A DNA stretch of 64,000 bases. Origin: Gemmatimonadota bacterium (GTDB lineage Bacteria > Gemmatimonadota > Gemmatimonadetes > Gemmatimonadales > GWC2-71-9). Positions 44,313 to 54,228 of this stretch are shown piece by piece. Numbering within the stretch: position 1 is the stretch's first letter; each line of letters begins with the position of its first letter. The DNA lies in NCBI GenBank assembly GCA_022563595.1, contig JADFNB010000006.1, positions 35,268 through 99,267 of the forward strand, read 5' to 3'. The notes under the pieces were generated by a model. The model ran no database searches. It worked only from the letters and a program-made list of their open reading frames with translations, and had not been told where the DNA came from. The translations under genes and the position numbers were made by a program.

Positions 44313-45946
44313 GACTGCGTTTCCGTGAAGTCCGTAATGGGTAGCATCACACGGAAGGTGGCTCCCGCACCCGGCTGCGAATCCACCAGGATCCGGCCGT
44401 TGTGGTGTTGCACGATCGAGTACGCAATCGACAGACCGAGTCCGGTTCCCTGGCCCGGCGCCTTGGTGGTGAAGAACGGCTCGAAGAGCTTCGGGATGTT
44501 CTCGCGCGGGATCCCCATCCCCGTATCACTCACCGATACCATGACTTCGTCGTCCCGCGCTGGATTGCGGCCGGTCGTGATGGTGAGCGTTCCCCCACCG
44601 TCCATCGAGTCGATGGCGTTGAGCATCAGGTCGAGAAACACCTGTTTGAGCTGCTCGGCGTTCGCCGAAATCAGCGGCAGGTCATCGTCGAATGCCCGCT
44701 CGACCTTGATCCGCTTGAACCGATCGTGATACTTGATGAGGTAGAGCGAGTCTTCCACGATCTGGTTGATCTGTGCCGGATACCGCGCCCGCGACTTGGG
44801 GCGGGAGAAGTCGAGCAAGCCGTCGACGATGGACTTGCAGCGCGACATCTCCGACTGGATGATCTCGAGATACTCGGAGAACTTCTGCCCTATCCTGGGC
44901 GGCAGTTCGTTGACCCACGGCGTCATCGCTTCGACACACGCGCCGATCGTGGCGAGCGGGTTGTTGATCTCGTGCATGACGCCGGCGGCGAGTTGCCCGA
45001 CCGCGGCCAGCTTCTCGGTCTGCGATACCTGCTGCTGTACCAGGCGCGCCTGCGTGATGTCCTCGCCTATCGTGATCACGTGCGAGACGCGGTCTTCGTC
45101 CAGCCGCATTGGGACCTTGGTGATTCTGAAGAACCGGACGCCGTCGGGTGTCTCGGTTTGGACCTCCATCTCCTCGATCCTGCCGGTCTTGAAGACGGTA
45201 TCGAATTCCCGCTGGAGGAGACCGCGGGGCTGGCGCCGCAGGATGTCGAACACGACTCGTCCAACGGCATCGTCACGCGAGATTCCCTGTGTCCCGGTCT
45301 CGCGCTTCCGGTTCCACGCCTGGATGCGGTATTCGCGGTCGACCACGTAGAGCCCCACGGGAAGCGAGTCGATGATCTTGCCGGTGAACCGCCGCTGCGA
45401 GTCGATCTCCCTCGTACGCAGCGCGATCTCGCTCGCCAGGTCCTCGGAAAGTTCTATCGACGACAGGAGGGGCGAGAGGATGTTGGCTACGGTCTGGACG
45501 ACCTCGCGGCACAGCTGGCAGTCCGGGCCGTCGGACAGCCTGCACTCCAGCAGCCCGAGATGTTCCCCCTGGTGTTTCAGCGTGATGCGCACCCGCGGGT
45601 CGTCAGGTTCCCACTCGGGCGCCTCGCCACTCGTGACCCAGTCGGCCACGTTGCGCTCGTAGCCCTGCGGCGGCGGTTTGGCCCATTCGGGACGCGCGGC
45701 TACGAACGTGTGATCCGGCGCGGCACGCAGCCAGATGCGGCACTCCTCGGCCCCCAGACCGCGCTCGAGCACGCCCGCGACACGCGCAAGCGCGTCCTCG
45801 ACGTGGAGCGCTGCCGAGAGGTAGGATGCCACCTCTGAGAGGACTCGAAGCGCTGCGTCCCCATCAATGACCTTGGTCATCCCATCGCTCCCGGCCGGGG
45901 TCGAGACTCGTTCATCAGCCGCCTCTGTGTGTGAACCCGCACCCAT
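44309..45946 (-). CDS. Cytoplasmic GAF/PAS sensor histidine kinase
   Basis: A 545-residue soluble kinase. It has a GAF-like region at about residues 35-175 (ADWVTSGEAPEWEPDDP, with a CQLC pair near 140) and a PAS domain at about 200-310 (LPVGLYVVDREYRIQAWNRK). The phosphoacceptor is GVMHEINNPLATIG, with the ATPase boxes LMLNAIDSMDGGG, DTGMGIPRENI and GTGLGLSIAYS. No membrane segment is visible, so it likely senses an internal signal. The CQLC pair is reminiscent of cluster or redox sites, but that is speculative. It overlaps the response-regulator gene by four bases. A start at MTKVIDGD (residue 23) is possible. Confidence 0.9.
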   Translation of the reverse strand: MGAGSHTEAADERVSTPAGSDGMTKVIDGDAALRVLSEVASYLSAALHVEDALARVAGVLERGLGAEECRIWLRAAPDHTFVAARPEWAKPPPQGYERNVADWVTSGEAPEWEPDDPRVRITLKHQGEHLGLLECRLSDGPDCQLCREVVQTVANILSPLLSSIELSEDLASEIALRTREIDSQRRFTGKIIDSLPVGLYVVDREYRIQAWNRKRETGTQGISRDDAVGRVVFDILRRQPRGLLQREFDTVFKTGRIEEMEVQTETPDGVRFFRITKVPMRLDEDRVSHVITIGEDITQARLVQQQVSQTEKLAAVGQLAAGVMHEINNPLATIGACVEAMTPWVNELPPRIGQKFSEYLEIIQSEMSRCKSIVDGLLDFSRPKSRARYPAQINQIVEDSLYLIKYHDRFKRIKVERAFDDDLPLISANAEQLKQVFLDLMLNAIDSMDGGGTLTITTGRNPARDDEVMVSVSDTGMGIPRENIPKLFEPFFTTKAPGQGTGLGLSIAYSIVQHHNGRILVDSQPGAGATFRVMLPITDFTETQS

Positions 45947-47062
45947 TCAGCGCACGATCCGTCGCACCACATAGCCACCCGAGTCGGCCACGAAGATGGC
46001 GCGGCCGGCAAAGGTTATACCCGCGGGACCGGCGATCGGAGTCTGTCCGATGTCCTGCAGGTCCAGCCCAACGGTGGCCCGGCCGGTGCCGCCGAAGGTG
46101 GCGATCGAGTCCGGGCCGACACGGATCACACGGATACGAAAATTATCACGGTCGGCGATCAGGAGCAGGGACCCGACCGCCACCATGCGCCCGGGCCGAC
46201 GAAACAGCGCGAGCCCCACCCGCGATCCGTCGCCGGCGAATCCGGCGCCCCCCACACCCGCGTATGCCTCGATCGTCTCACCCACGACGCGACGAATCCG
46301 GTTGTTGCCACTGTCGGCGATGTACAGGGTGTCACCCATCCAAGCCAGCCCCTCCGGTCGCGCGAGCTGTGCCGCCACCGCCGCTCCGCCGTCACCGCTA
46401 TCGCCCACCACTCCATTGCCGGCAAACGCACTGACCGTACCGCTAGGATCGATCCGCACGACGCGGCTGTTCAACACCTCCGCCACGTAGATGCTGCCGT
46501 CGGGACCGACCGCCACATCGGCGGGCACACCCGTCTGAGCGGCTGGCGCGCTCGCCCCGTCGGGTGCGAGTCCCGGCGAGCCCGTTCCGAAGACCCGCTC
46601 GATGGCCCCGCTCTCCGGCAGATAGCGGTACACCACGCTCGCGCCGGCGTCGGCGATGAGGAGCGTTCCGGCCGGCTCGAGCGCCAACCCGCTGGGATCC
46701 GCCAGGCACAGATCCCGCGCCTCGTCGCTCCCGGGCCCCAGGGCGCCACACAGCCCCCGACCGACGGGCCAGAACAACAATCCGTCGGCCGTCACGTACC
46801 CGATCCGGCGGCGGATCCGGTCGGCGAAATAGAAGCTCCCGTCAGGCAACGCGGCCAAACCAGCCGGGCTCCCTATGGGATTCTCTCGGGCGGGCCTTCC
46901 CGTCACGACGGTATCCGGAAAGCCAGGCCGGTGGAGCACACCCGGGATACCCGCCACGACACGCGCCACGCCCGGCGCGTCACCGACCAGCACCTCGGTC
47001 GGGCCGCACGCCGGCGCGGCCAGGAGTGGCACCAGAACCAGGGCTTTCTCGTAGATTGACAT
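45947..47062 (-). CDS. NHL-repeat lipoprotein
   Basis: A 371-residue protein starting MSIYEKALVLVPLLAAPACG at the ATG at 47062, giving a lipobox ending at Cys19. Multiple NHL repeats form a beta-propeller (PAGLAALPDGSFYFADRIRR, GLALEPAGTLLIADAGAS, GVPADVAVGPDGSIYVAEV, GLAWMGDTLYIADSGNNRI). Such surface propellers bind ligands or proteins; no enzymatic site is visible. It shares the operon with the two-component genes, so it could present a ligand to the sensor system. The gene is divergent from the TonB-dependent receptor with 30 bases between starts. Confidence 0.85.
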   Translation of the reverse strand: MSIYEKALVLVPLLAAPACGPTEVLVGDAPGVARVVAGIPGVLHRPGFPDTVVTGRPARENPIGSPAGLAALPDGSFYFADRIRRRIGYVTADGLLFWPVGRGLCGALGPGSDEARDLCLADPSGLALEPAGTLLIADAGASVVYRYLPESGAIERVFGTGSPGLAPDGASAPAAQTGVPADVAVGPDGSIYVAEVLNSRVVRIDPSGTVSAFAGNGVVGDSGDGGAAVAAQLARPEGLAWMGDTLYIADSGNNRIRRVVGETIEAYAGVGGAGFAGDGSRVGLALFRRPGRMVAVGSLLLIADRDNFRIRVIRVGPDSIATFGGTGRATVGLDLQDIGQTPIAGPAGITFAGRAIFVADSGGYVVRRIVR

Positions 47063-47092
47063 GTAGCCTGAGGGACCCCCACTTTCCGCCCA

Positions 47093-49822
47093 ATGTCGCG
47101 AAGCTGTCACGTTATTGCAACGGCTCTTACCCTTACCCTGACTGCCGCACCCGCGATCGCTCAGACGACCGGCCAGATCGTCGGCGTCGTGGTGGCCGCG
47201 GCCGATTCAGCGCCGCTCGACCAGGTAGTGGTATCGGTGGTGGGGACGAGGTGGCGTGCCACGACCGATGGGAACGGTCAGTTCGTGCTGCTGGGGATTC
47301 CGCCCGGCAGGTACACCATGCGCGCCCGGCGGCTCGGGTATCGTGAGGCCGAGGTACGGGGCGTGGTCGTGCACTCCCGGACCAGCACCCGCATGACCAT
47401 CGCCCTGGAGACCGCCGTCATCGGCCTCGAGGAGATTACCGTCGTCGCGCCCGTCCGCCCGCTGCTCACGCCCGACGTCACGGCCGGTCGCCAGGTCGTC
47501 TCACGCTCCGACCTCGAGAGCGAGCCGATCGAGGACATCGAGCAGATCCTCGAACTTCGCACGGGCATCTCCGACGGGCATTTCCGCGGCGGCCGCTTGG
47601 GTCAGGAGACCTACGTGATCGACGGGGTGGACGTGAAGGATCAGTTCGCCGCGGCACGCAGTGGCATCGGGTTCCAGCTCGCGCCATCGGCCCTCCAGGA
47701 GGTGACCGTGTTCACTTCCGGGTTCTCGGCCGATCAGGCGAGCGCCATCTCCGGGGTGGTCAACCTAGTCACCCGGAGCGGTCCGATCGACCGCTGGATC
47801 GGACGATTCGAGTGGGTCACCGATGAATGGGCGCCCGCGTCGATCAAGCGCGGCTACACCCGCACCGGCCTCTCCGCCGGAGGGCCGCTTGGCGGCGGCG
47901 CCACCGCGTTCTTCGATCTGACCACTTTCGCCGAGGCGGACCAGGATCCGCGCGTCGAGGGACTCACCTGTCTCGTGGTCACGTTCCCGTGTCCCGTCCA
48001 GCGCACGATCATTCCGCATCAGGAGGGCGACCGGTACTTCGCCTTCGGGAAGTTGGACATTCCGCTGGGTGCGAACCTTCGTGCCGCCCTGTCGGTCAAT
48101 CGGAACCGCGACCAGCACGAGCTCTACTCGACACGCTTCAAGTACGCGTTGGGCGGGTATCTCGCCGAGCGGGAGACGGCGACACTTGGCACGCTTGCAC
48201 TGACCGGCACCTTCCGTGTGAGCGGGTCGCGGGCGATCCGGGTCACGTCCCGCGTCTCACTCGCCCGACTCGATCGCCACCTCGGCGTGCCTGACCCGGA
48301 CCGGGGAACGCGGATCGGGCGCTTCCGCGTGAACGACCTGCGGTTCCGTGGCGAGGAGTTCGTACGCGGGCCGGCCGCCGAGCAGATCGCCTCGGGCCGC
48401 AGCGTGCCGGGCTACGTACTCCCGAGCGACTCCGGCCTGGGCAGTCCGTACGGTATCTTCGGCGCCGACCTGTTCGTCACCGACGGCACCAGCGGCGTGG
48501 CAGAGTGGTCGCGCAGCGATTTCGCCGACTTCACGCTCGAACTTCAAACACTCGTATCGCCACAACACGACCTCAAGCTCGGCGGCAACATCAAGCTCTA
48601 CCACATCCAGTCGTACCAGCATGTCGCCGCCGCCGTAGCGGGCTCAGCGCCCAATTTCGTGCAGTTCTATCCGAGGACGGCCGCCCTGTACTTCCACAAC
48701 ACATTGTACACCATGGATGCGGCCACTATCGATCTGGGCGTGCGTATCGAGGCGTTCCAACCCAAGCTCGCCGCGCCGGCCGATCGGCTCAACCTGAGCG
48801 CGCCGATCGAAACCACCGATTGGCGCGTGCTGATGCACCCGAGGATCGGCTTCGCGATGCCGCTCGCGCTGCTCGGAATCGACAGGGCCGCGGTCCACTG
48901 GAACTTCGGACGGTTCTCGCAGCCACCCGACTTCCAGTTCTTCTTCGATCAGGCGCTGGATGACTCGCTCAACACCGCCGTACGACGGCAGGGTAACCCC
49001 AATCTCGGCTTCGAGCGCGCGATCCAATACGAGGGTGGGTTCGACTACCTGCTCACCGAGGACCTGATCGTTCGACTCACGGGTTTCCTCAAGGACCTCT
49101 CGGGACTCACGACCAGTGGCATCGCCATCGCCACACGTGGTGAGATCTTCACCAACCTGGATTTCGGGAAAGTACAGGGGTTGGAGATCCGGGTCGAAGC
49201 CCGGCTCGCAGACGGTCGTCGCTTCGAGCTTGGATATGCGCTACAGCGCGCCGTCGGGGTGGTATCGAGCGCGTTCGACTCGACAGCGAAAGGCGAAACC
49301 GACCTCCAGCGTCTCGAGGTGCCGCTCCAGTTCGATCGCCGGCACGCCATCGATCTGAACGCGTTTTGGACCCTCCCGGGCGGATTCCGCGTGTCGGTAG
49401 GGGGCAGTGCGGGTTCGGGGTTGCCGGTACCGGGAGCGGCCGAGCGTCGCCTGCCGTGGTCGGTAGCACTCTCGGGACGTCTCACCCGCGAGTTCCGCTG
49501 GGGACCACGTCTGTTCCGCTTCGTGTTGGAGGGCCGTAACCTGCTGAACCGGAAAAACCTCGTTACCACGCGATTGAACGGCGGTGTCACGCCCAACGTC
49601 CCCGAGCTGGAGAGCCGGGCGGCCGCGGATACGAGGGGCGCGGCGCCGATCCCGCGGGAATCGCCGTTCTACCTGCCCGGTTTCGACGAGAACGAGAACG
49701 GGTTTCTCGATCCCACCGAACAGAACGCCGCCCGCCGGGCTGCCCTGCTCGATTTCAACGAGCCAACACTGTTCTTCGGGGAAGCGCGCCAGGTGCGGGC
49801 CGGGGTGACAGTGCTGTTCTGA
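47093..49822 (+). CDS. TonB-dependent outer-membrane receptor with carboxypeptidase-regulatory domain
   Basis: A 909-residue receptor with a signal peptide cleaved near TAAPAIAQ. Residues about 25-105 form a CarboxypepD_reg domain ([20 protein letters not shown] and [20 protein letters not shown]). A plug domain follows ([31 protein letters not shown] and [20 protein letters not shown]), then a 22-strand-type barrel ending in aromatic [18 protein letters not shown] loop near the C-terminus resembles an EF-hand calcium site. It would import a large substrate using the nearby Ton system; the substrate is unknown. Confidence 0.92.
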   Translation: MSRSCHVIATALTLTLTAAPAIAQTTGQIVGVVVAAADSAPLDQVVVSVVGTRWRATTDGNGQFVLLGIPPGRYTMRARRLGYREAEVRGVVVHSRTSTRMTIALETAVIGLEEITVVAPVRPLLTPDVTAGRQVVSRSDLESEPIEDIEQILELRTGISDGHFRGGRLGQETYVIDGVDVKDQFAAARSGIGFQLAPSALQEVTVFTSGFSADQASAISGVVNLVTRSGPIDRWIGRFEWVTDEWAPASIKRGYTRTGLSAGGPLGGGATAFFDLTTFAEADQDPRVEGLTCLVVTFPCPVQRTIIPHQEGDRYFAFGKLDIPLGANLRAALSVNRNRDQHELYSTRFKYALGGYLAERETATLGTLALTGTFRVSGSRAIRVTSRVSLARLDRHLGVPDPDRGTRIGRFRVNDLRFRGEEFVRGPAAEQIASGRSVPGYVLPSDSGLGSPYGIFGADLFVTDGTSGVAEWSRSDFADFTLELQTLVSPQHDLKLGGNIKLYHIQSYQHVAAAVAGSAPNFVQFYPRTAALYFHNTLYTMDAATIDLGVRIEAFQPKLAAPADRLNLSAPIETTDWRVLMHPRIGFAMPLALLGIDRAAVHWNFGRFSQPPDFQFFFDQALDDSLNTAVRRQGNPNLGFERAIQYEGGFDYLLTEDLIVRLTGFLKDLSGLTTSGIAIATRGEIFTNLDFGKVQGLEIRVEARLADGRRFELGYALQRAVGVVSSAFDSTAKGETDLQRLEVPLQFDRRHAIDLNAFWTLPGGFRVSVGGSAGSGLPVPGAAERRLPWSVALSGRLTREFRWGPRLFRFVLEGRNLLNRKNLVTTRLNGGVTPNVPELESRAAADTRGAAPIPRESPFYLPGFDENENGFLDPTEQNAARRAALLDFNEPTLFFGEARQVRAGVTVLF

Positions 49823-49982
49823 ACGGGAAGGGTGCAGGGAGATGAATGGTGACAACGCGCCGGCACCTTGCATTTTTCACTTTCCCACCGACTCGCAGGC
49901 CGCAACCCTCCCGCCTTCCCATCCCACCCTTATATTCCCAGATTCATGGAAGCGATTCGCCTCTAGGACGGAGGTTCTTCAA

Positions 49983-50594
49983 ATGGCCCACGAACTCCCC
50001 CCTCTCCCGTACGCGTTCGACGCCCTCGAACCGCATATCGACGCGCGAACGATGGAGATTCACCACGGCAAACATCACCAGGGATATGTCACCAAGCTGA
50101 ACGCGGCGCTCGAGAAACACCCCGAGCTACAAACGAAGTCGCTCGAGGATCTTCTGCGCGGCGTCTTCTCCGTACCTGAGGACATCCGTACGGCGGTGCG
50201 TAACAACGGCGGCGGCCACGCCAATCACACACTGTTCTGGCAGATCATGGGTCCGGGTGGCGGCGCTGAGCCGGGCGGCAAGGTAGCCGACGCGATCGGA
50301 TCTGCGTTTGGAGATTTCGCGACGTTCAAAGAACGGTTCTCCGCTGCGGGTGTCGGCCGGTTCGGGAGCGGATGGGCGTGGCTCGTCGTTCAGGACGGCG
50401 CGCTCGCGGTTGAAAGCACCGCCAACCAGGACAGCCCCTTCATGGAGGGGAAAACACCGATACTGGGGCTCGACGTGTGGGAGCACGCCTACTACCTGCG
50501 CTACCAGAACCGCCGGCCGGACTATATCGCGGCGTGGTGGAATGTCGTGAACTGGGAGGAAGTGGCGAAGCGGTTCGAGGCGGCGGCCAAATAG
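49983..50594 (+). CDS. Superoxide dismutase, Mn/Fe family
   Basis: A 203-residue enzyme from the ATG at 49983 (GGAGG eight bases upstream). The four metal ligands are recognisable in [29 protein letters not shown], and [14 protein letters not shown] (Asp and His). The GGGHANHxxFW and STANQDSP features favour manganese or cambialistic use over strict iron. It converts superoxide to oxygen and peroxide. A strong terminator follows directly, so it is monocistronic. With the peroxiredoxin, trxB and Crp/Fnr genes it adds to the oxidative-defence content. Confidence 0.95.
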   Translation: MAHELPPLPYAFDALEPHIDARTMEIHHGKHHQGYVTKLNAALEKHPELQTKSLEDLLRGVFSVPEDIRTAVRNNGGGHANHTLFWQIMGPGGGAEPGGKVADAIGSAFGDFATFKERFSAAGVGRFGSGWAWLVVQDGALAVESTANQDSPFMEGKTPILGLDVWEHAYYLRYQNRRPDYIAAWWNVVNWEEVAKRFEAAAK

Positions 50595-50627
50595 GCGGGG
50601 CGGCCCTCACCCCCCGGGCATATGGCG

Positions 50628-50653
50628 ACGGGGACCCAACGGTCCCCGTTTCG
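50628..50653 (+). terminator. Rho-independent terminator after superoxide dismutase
   Basis: ACGGGGACC-CAAC-GGTCCCCGT forms a nine-pair stem with a four-base loop, followed by TTCGTT. It lies 34 bases after the sod stop. Confidence 0.75.
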
Positions 50654-50682
50654 TTGCGCCACCGGTTGTTTCGTAGTATTTA
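50654..50682 (+). promoter_or_regulatory. Promoter of the Crp/Fnr regulator
   Basis: TTGCGC (50654-50659) and TATTTA (50677-50682) with a 17-base spacer lie 28 bases upstream of the ATG. GGAGG follows at about 50694. Confidence 0.5.
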
Positions 50683-50710
50683 GGCTCAACACCGGAGGCG
50701 GCCGATAGAT

Positions 50711-51463
50711 ATGGTTCTGGACACGACACTTCGCAGCATCCCGCTCTTCTCCCAGCTCCGTGAAGGCGACGTTTGGCGTATCCGCGACGCGGCGATAACC
50801 CGAAACTACACGAGAGACAGCATCATCCTCTTCGAGAGCGACGCCGGTGACGCACTCTACGTGGTGCTCTCCGGTCAGGTCAAGATCGTCCACACCGCGG
50901 AGGACGGCCGTGAGGTGATCCTCGCCACGCGGGCCAAGGGCGATTTCTTCGGAGAGTTGTCGCTCATCGACGATCAACCGCTGACGGCGCACGTGATCGC
51001 CATGCAGGACTCCGATCTGCTGGTGCTACGCCGCGACGATTTCCGCCGCTGCCTTGCCGAGATGCCGGGTATCTCCGCGGGGTTGTTGCGGGCGCTCTGC
51101 CAGCGGCTGCGCCGTGCCGACAGCATGATCGGCGGTTTGGTCCTGCTGGACGTCAAAGGGCGGGTCGCGCGGCTGATTCTCGAGATGGCCAGCCAGAACG
51201 ACGGGGAAACCGTCCCCAAAGGGATTACCCACCAGACCATCTCCCAGATGATCGGCGCGAGTCGTGAGACCGTCTCGCGCACCTTGCGCGAAATGACGAT
51301 GCAAGGACTCATCGTCGTGACCGGACGGCGCATTGCGGTGGGGGACCGAGCATCGCTCGAGGCCGCGGCGCAGCTCGACGAACTGGGCAGGGTCGAGCCG
51401 CCGGCGGCTGCCACGGCGGAGAACCTCGGACGGCGCAGCACCGACCTCGCCGAGCAGCAGTAG
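50711..51463 (+). CDS. Crp/Fnr-family transcriptional regulator
   Basis: A 250-residue regulator. The N-terminal cyclic-nucleotide-binding-like domain includes DALYVVLSGQVKIVHTAEDG and GDFFGELSLIDDQPLTAHVI. Helix C and then the HTH include HQTISQMIGASRETVSRTLR and EMTMQGLIVVTGRRI. The effector loop has FFGELSLIDDQPLTAHV rather than the cAMP-binding GEL-RSA pattern, so cAMP binding is not guaranteed. No Fnr cluster cysteines are present. A C-terminal tail of about 30 residues (PPAAATAENLGRRSTDL) is low complexity. Confidence 0.92.
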   Translation: MVLDTTLRSIPLFSQLREGDVWRIRDAAITRNYTRDSIILFESDAGDALYVVLSGQVKIVHTAEDGREVILATRAKGDFFGELSLIDDQPLTAHVIAMQDSDLLVLRRDDFRRCLAEMPGISAGLLRALCQRLRRADSMIGGLVLLDVKGRVARLILEMASQNDGETVPKGITHQTISQMIGASRETVSRTLREMTMQGLIVVTGRRIAVGDRASLEAAAQLDELGRVEPPAAATAENLGRRSTDLAEQQ

Positions 51464-51605
51464 CTGGGGCGAGGTAGGTTCAACCACCATCGTGACCTGC
51501 ACAACCACCTGGCCCTGTTCAGGAGCCGGAGCGGGAACTTCCTCCAACCTCAACGGCTGTTCTGGCCCGTGGTAACGAAGGGCGCGCGTGCCTGGGACCG
51601 CCCAC

Positions 51606-52013
51606 CTATGGGCGAACTGCAAAGTTGACCGTGTCGGCGGCCAGCGGGCGGAGCGGCAGGTGAGCCCAGTTCGCGAGCAAGGCAATCACCGTGTGCTCGC
51701 CGGACGCAAGCCCCCGTAGCACGAACTCGGTCTGGCCGCGGCCCAAATGAAGGATACCTGTCACCCCGGAAGGTATCGTGTCATCCGGCGAGGTTGAGCC
51801 CCGATCCACGAACAGATGGTGGTGGGCTGTGCCCTCCCTCTCTTCGGCAGCCGAGACGATCTCGACGCCGGTTGCCACGAGAACAACGCGCACGTCCGGG
51901 CCGCTCATCACGGCTCCGTTGGCCGGCTCCACGATCTCGACGGCGATGTTGCGTGCCGCCTCACCACCACAGGCGACGGCCGCGAAGACCAGACTCGAGA
52001 TGAAACTCTTCAC
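51606..52013 (-). CDS. DUF4399-type lipoprotein
   Basis: A 135-residue lipoprotein from a GTG at 52013 (GGGAG eight bases upstream), with signal SFISSLVFAAVACGGEA. The mature part contains EIVEPANGAVMSGPDVRVVL and the metal-like HHHLFVD motif near residue 75, ending ANWAHLPLRPLAADTVNFA. Both features are typical of DUF4399 proteins. Their function is unknown; the histidine triplet suggests metal binding. It is convergent with the Crp/Fnr gene and has a poorly coding gap behind it. Confidence 0.8.
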   Translation of the reverse strand: MKSFISSLVFAAVACGGEAARNIAVEIVEPANGAVMSGPDVRVVLVATGVEIVSAAEEREGTAHHHLFVDRGSTSPDDTIPSGVTGILHLGRGQTEFVLRGLASGEHTVIALLANWAHLPLRPLAADTVNFAVRP

Positions 52014-52573
52014 AAGGAATCTCCCTTGCACACAGTGAGGGCGGCCCAAACCCAAGTGTTCGTACCCGTCGCCTGGGACGTTATATAGAGATCCTCCGGT
52101 GAGCGAGCTGCATGGCCGCGCCGACCGGCCCCTGCACTATGGACCCGGACACTCGGCTACGCCAGTGGAAGGTCGAATACGCGGAGGACTTCACGTTCGC
52201 CGGTGTGTCCATCGGCGGGAGCTCACGTTCCACGCGCTCTAGCGTCAGGCGCCTTGCGGCCCGCCGGGCGGTGCCCGACTCCTTACCACCGACCGCGCAC
52301 TCGCGCTGTCAAACGGGCGCGTCATGCGTTCCCCGCCCGTTCGCTCGAACGTTCACGAAGCAGGGCGGAACCGGGACAACTCCGGGACAGTCGCATCGGA
52401 AGTCGTTGTATCCCATGGGGTTACAGGCGCGCTGCGGATGAACACTCCGCGTAGCGGTGCCTCGGTCGGTCCCATGCGCGCAGGGCGAGCGCCTTGGTGT
52501 GAGGGGACCCCCTGCTTGACTCGGGCTTGACGAGGCATCCGCAAGTTGGACGGGACACTTGCAGGAGGTGCTC
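52014..52573. other. Gap without a convincing gene
   Basis: Open frames of up to 109 codons exist but have no Shine-Dalgarno, family similarity or consistent codon use. The region holds a doubled CCGGGACA element (52369-52391, CCGGGACAACTCCGGGACAG) and the imperfect palindrome TATCCCATGGGGTTA near 52410. Both are reminiscent of integrase arm sites but are unproven. Confidence 0.4.
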
Positions 52574-53119
52574 ATGCGTCCCGTCACATTCCTGGTTGCC
52601 GTTCTCGCTGTCGCGCCGCTCACCCGCGTCACAGCGCAGGAGCGTACGCCCGTCAAAGTCGGTGACCGGGTGCGGGTGACGTACCGGGAACCGTGTCCTC
52701 CTAATACACGTTGTGTTGGGACCAGGCCCGATGCTACGCAGATGGCAACAGTTGTCTCGTGGACCCGTGACACGCTGTTCCTGGATCTTGGTCGCCTGCC
52801 TATCGATGTCATCACTAGGCTCGAAGTGATTCGGGGGCGGAAAGGGCGCACAGCGGAGGGCGCTATCATAGGCGCTGGGTTTATGGGTGGTCTCATGTCC
52901 TTGGCCGCAATTAGTGCCTGCGGACAACTTTCTTGCTCGGCAGGCGAAGTCGTTAGGAAGGTAGGATTTGCAGCAGCCATCGGGGCCGGAATCGGCGCGC
53001 TCATCGGCTCCGCGTTCACCGGCGACCGCTGGGAGGAAGTCCCGCTCGACCAACTGCGTGTGAGCGTCGTGCCCCAGCGCGACGGTCGGTTCGGCCTCGG
53101 CCTGTCGGTTCGGTTCTAG
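52574..53119 (+). CDS. Secreted glycine-zipper protein of unknown function
   Basis: A 181-residue protein from the ATG at 52574 (AGGAGG five bases upstream). The signal peptide MRPVTFLVAVLAVAPLTRVT is cleaved near VTAQE. It then has KVGDRVRVTYREPC and CPPNTRCVGTRPDATQMATV, and a glycine-rich hydrophobic stretch (GAIIGAGFMGGLMSLAAIS and FAAAIGAGIGALIGSAFTG). It ends in an acidic/basic tail. The hydrophobic glycine zippers resemble membrane-active or outer-membrane-associated proteins. GC is lower than its neighbours, and I recognise no family. Confidence 0.7.
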   Translation: MRPVTFLVAVLAVAPLTRVTAQERTPVKVGDRVRVTYREPCPPNTRCVGTRPDATQMATVVSWTRDTLFLDLGRLPIDVITRLEVIRGRKGRTAEGAIIGAGFMGGLMSLAAISACGQLSCSAGEVVRKVGFAAAIGAGIGALIGSAFTGDRWEEVPLDQLRVSVVPQRDGRFGLGLSVRF

Positions 53120-53407
53120 CAGCGTCGCCCGCTTCACTTTCAGTATTCGTTTCATATCCGCAATAAGGGTTGGGATGTTACGAAACGAAACCGCAGCGCG
53201 CAGGCGCACCGCCTTGTTGATTACTTCACCGGCGCCGGTTCGCGTTCGATGGGGTAAGCGTTCACGAGAACGCTGGCAGGCTTCGGCACCACCAAGATGC
53301 GAGGTGAAGAATGGGATTGGCCGTGGTGTCTCCACGGCCTGCAAGCGGAGCTTCGAGAAGCTCCATCGACAAATGGCCGCCCAGCATGCTGATTACGCAT
53401 AAACGAT

Positions 53408-53617
53408 ATGAGTGACATTCCGCGCCGCTTCACGGACAGCTACCTGACAACCGACGGTGAGCGGCTCCCGCCTACGCCAGCGGAGGGGCACACGCACCGT
53501 TGCAAGTATTGCGCGACGGACGATCAGCATCCGGACGGATTCTGTGTTTGTGACTGCGGGCATAGGATGCACATTGCGCCCCAATCCGAGCGGCCAGGCG
53601 ATCGGGAAGAGGAGTGA
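53408..53617 (+). CDS. Possible 69-residue cysteine-rich protein
   Basis: The frame encodes MSDIPRRFTDSYLTTDGERL followed by HRCKYCATDDQHPDGFCVCD and CGHRMHIAP, a cysteine/histidine cluster that could bind zinc. The Shine-Dalgarno region is weak and no neighbours support it, so the gene is uncertain. It may instead be a fragment. The 287 bases before it (53120-53407) show nothing convincing. Confidence 0.35.
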   Translation: MSDIPRRFTDSYLTTDGERLPPTPAEGHTHRCKYCATDDQHPDGFCVCDCGHRMHIAPQSERPGDREEE

Positions 53618-53638
53618 TGGAGGTGGCCCGGGATTCGC

Positions 53639-53797
53639 CTATGTCACTTTCTCCTCGAGCGCCGCCAGTCGCTTTTCAATCTCCATCAACTTGTGCAGGA
53701 TGATGATGTGGGTCTTCTTCGCATCAATTCCCACAGGGCTCTCATCGCTCGCGATCTCCCGTTCGATGCGTTCGTATTCATCTGCTGGGACGTCCAT
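53639..53797 (-). CDS. Small 52-residue alpha-helical protein
   Basis: From the ATG at 53797, with GGAGG six bases upstream, the product is MDVPADEYERIEREIASDES followed by a helical KKTHIIILHKLMEIEKRLAA and LEEKVT. The heptad-like leucine and isoleucine pattern suggests a coiled-coil dimer. The strong ribosome-binding site and conserved-looking composition support a real gene. A longer frame starting at 53941 is possible but has no Shine-Dalgarno. Function unknown. Confidence 0.55.
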   Translation of the reverse strand: MDVPADEYERIEREIASDESPVGIDAKKTHIIILHKLMEIEKRLAALEEKVT

Positions 53798-54228
53798 GAA
53801 GATCCTCCGGTAGTAGATGAGGTGGCCGGCGTAAGCGACCACTGCCCCCTCAAGGCTGCGTGGCTCCCAAGCTCTTCTGGAATTCCGCCGGTCGGGGTTA
53901 GAATCATCTTGGCTTGCTGCACAGCCCTCCCGAGGTAGCACCCTCTTCAGGGTTTGCGCGGGCGTGGCCCAGGATAACGTAGTCGCGTGAACGCGGGCTC
54001 TGATCTTTGAAACTTAAGACCAGCCCACACTTCCCGCCGATGGGCAGGCTGCCAACTCGATCAGCCAGGGACGGTCGGTGTTCAAGCGCAGGTCGACGAA
54101 CTTCGTAGGGTCGAGCCCCCGGCAGGGGCAGCCGCCGAGAACCAGCAGGCAGAGCATACGGGCGTTCACAGCACCGGAGGTGAGATGGATCGAGTGAGGC
54201 CGACGAAAAGGCACGGCGGAGCGGCGGC
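53798..54228. other. Gap without a supported gene
   Basis: Sequence between the small helical gene and PlsC. A minus-strand frame at about 54014-54214 encodes a short hydrophobic then DPTKFVDLRLNTDRPWLIEL peptide that looks protein-like, but it has no start signal or family I know. Otherwise nothing is visible. Confidence 0.35.

Noticed and set aside
44402..45838. Plus-strand frame of 478 codons opposite the GAF/PAS kinase.
   Set aside because: Shadow frame; the minus strand has all kinase motifs.
52112..52441. Plus-strand frame of 109 codons in the 52 kb gap.
   Set aside because: No ribosome-binding site, skewed composition and no family resemblance.
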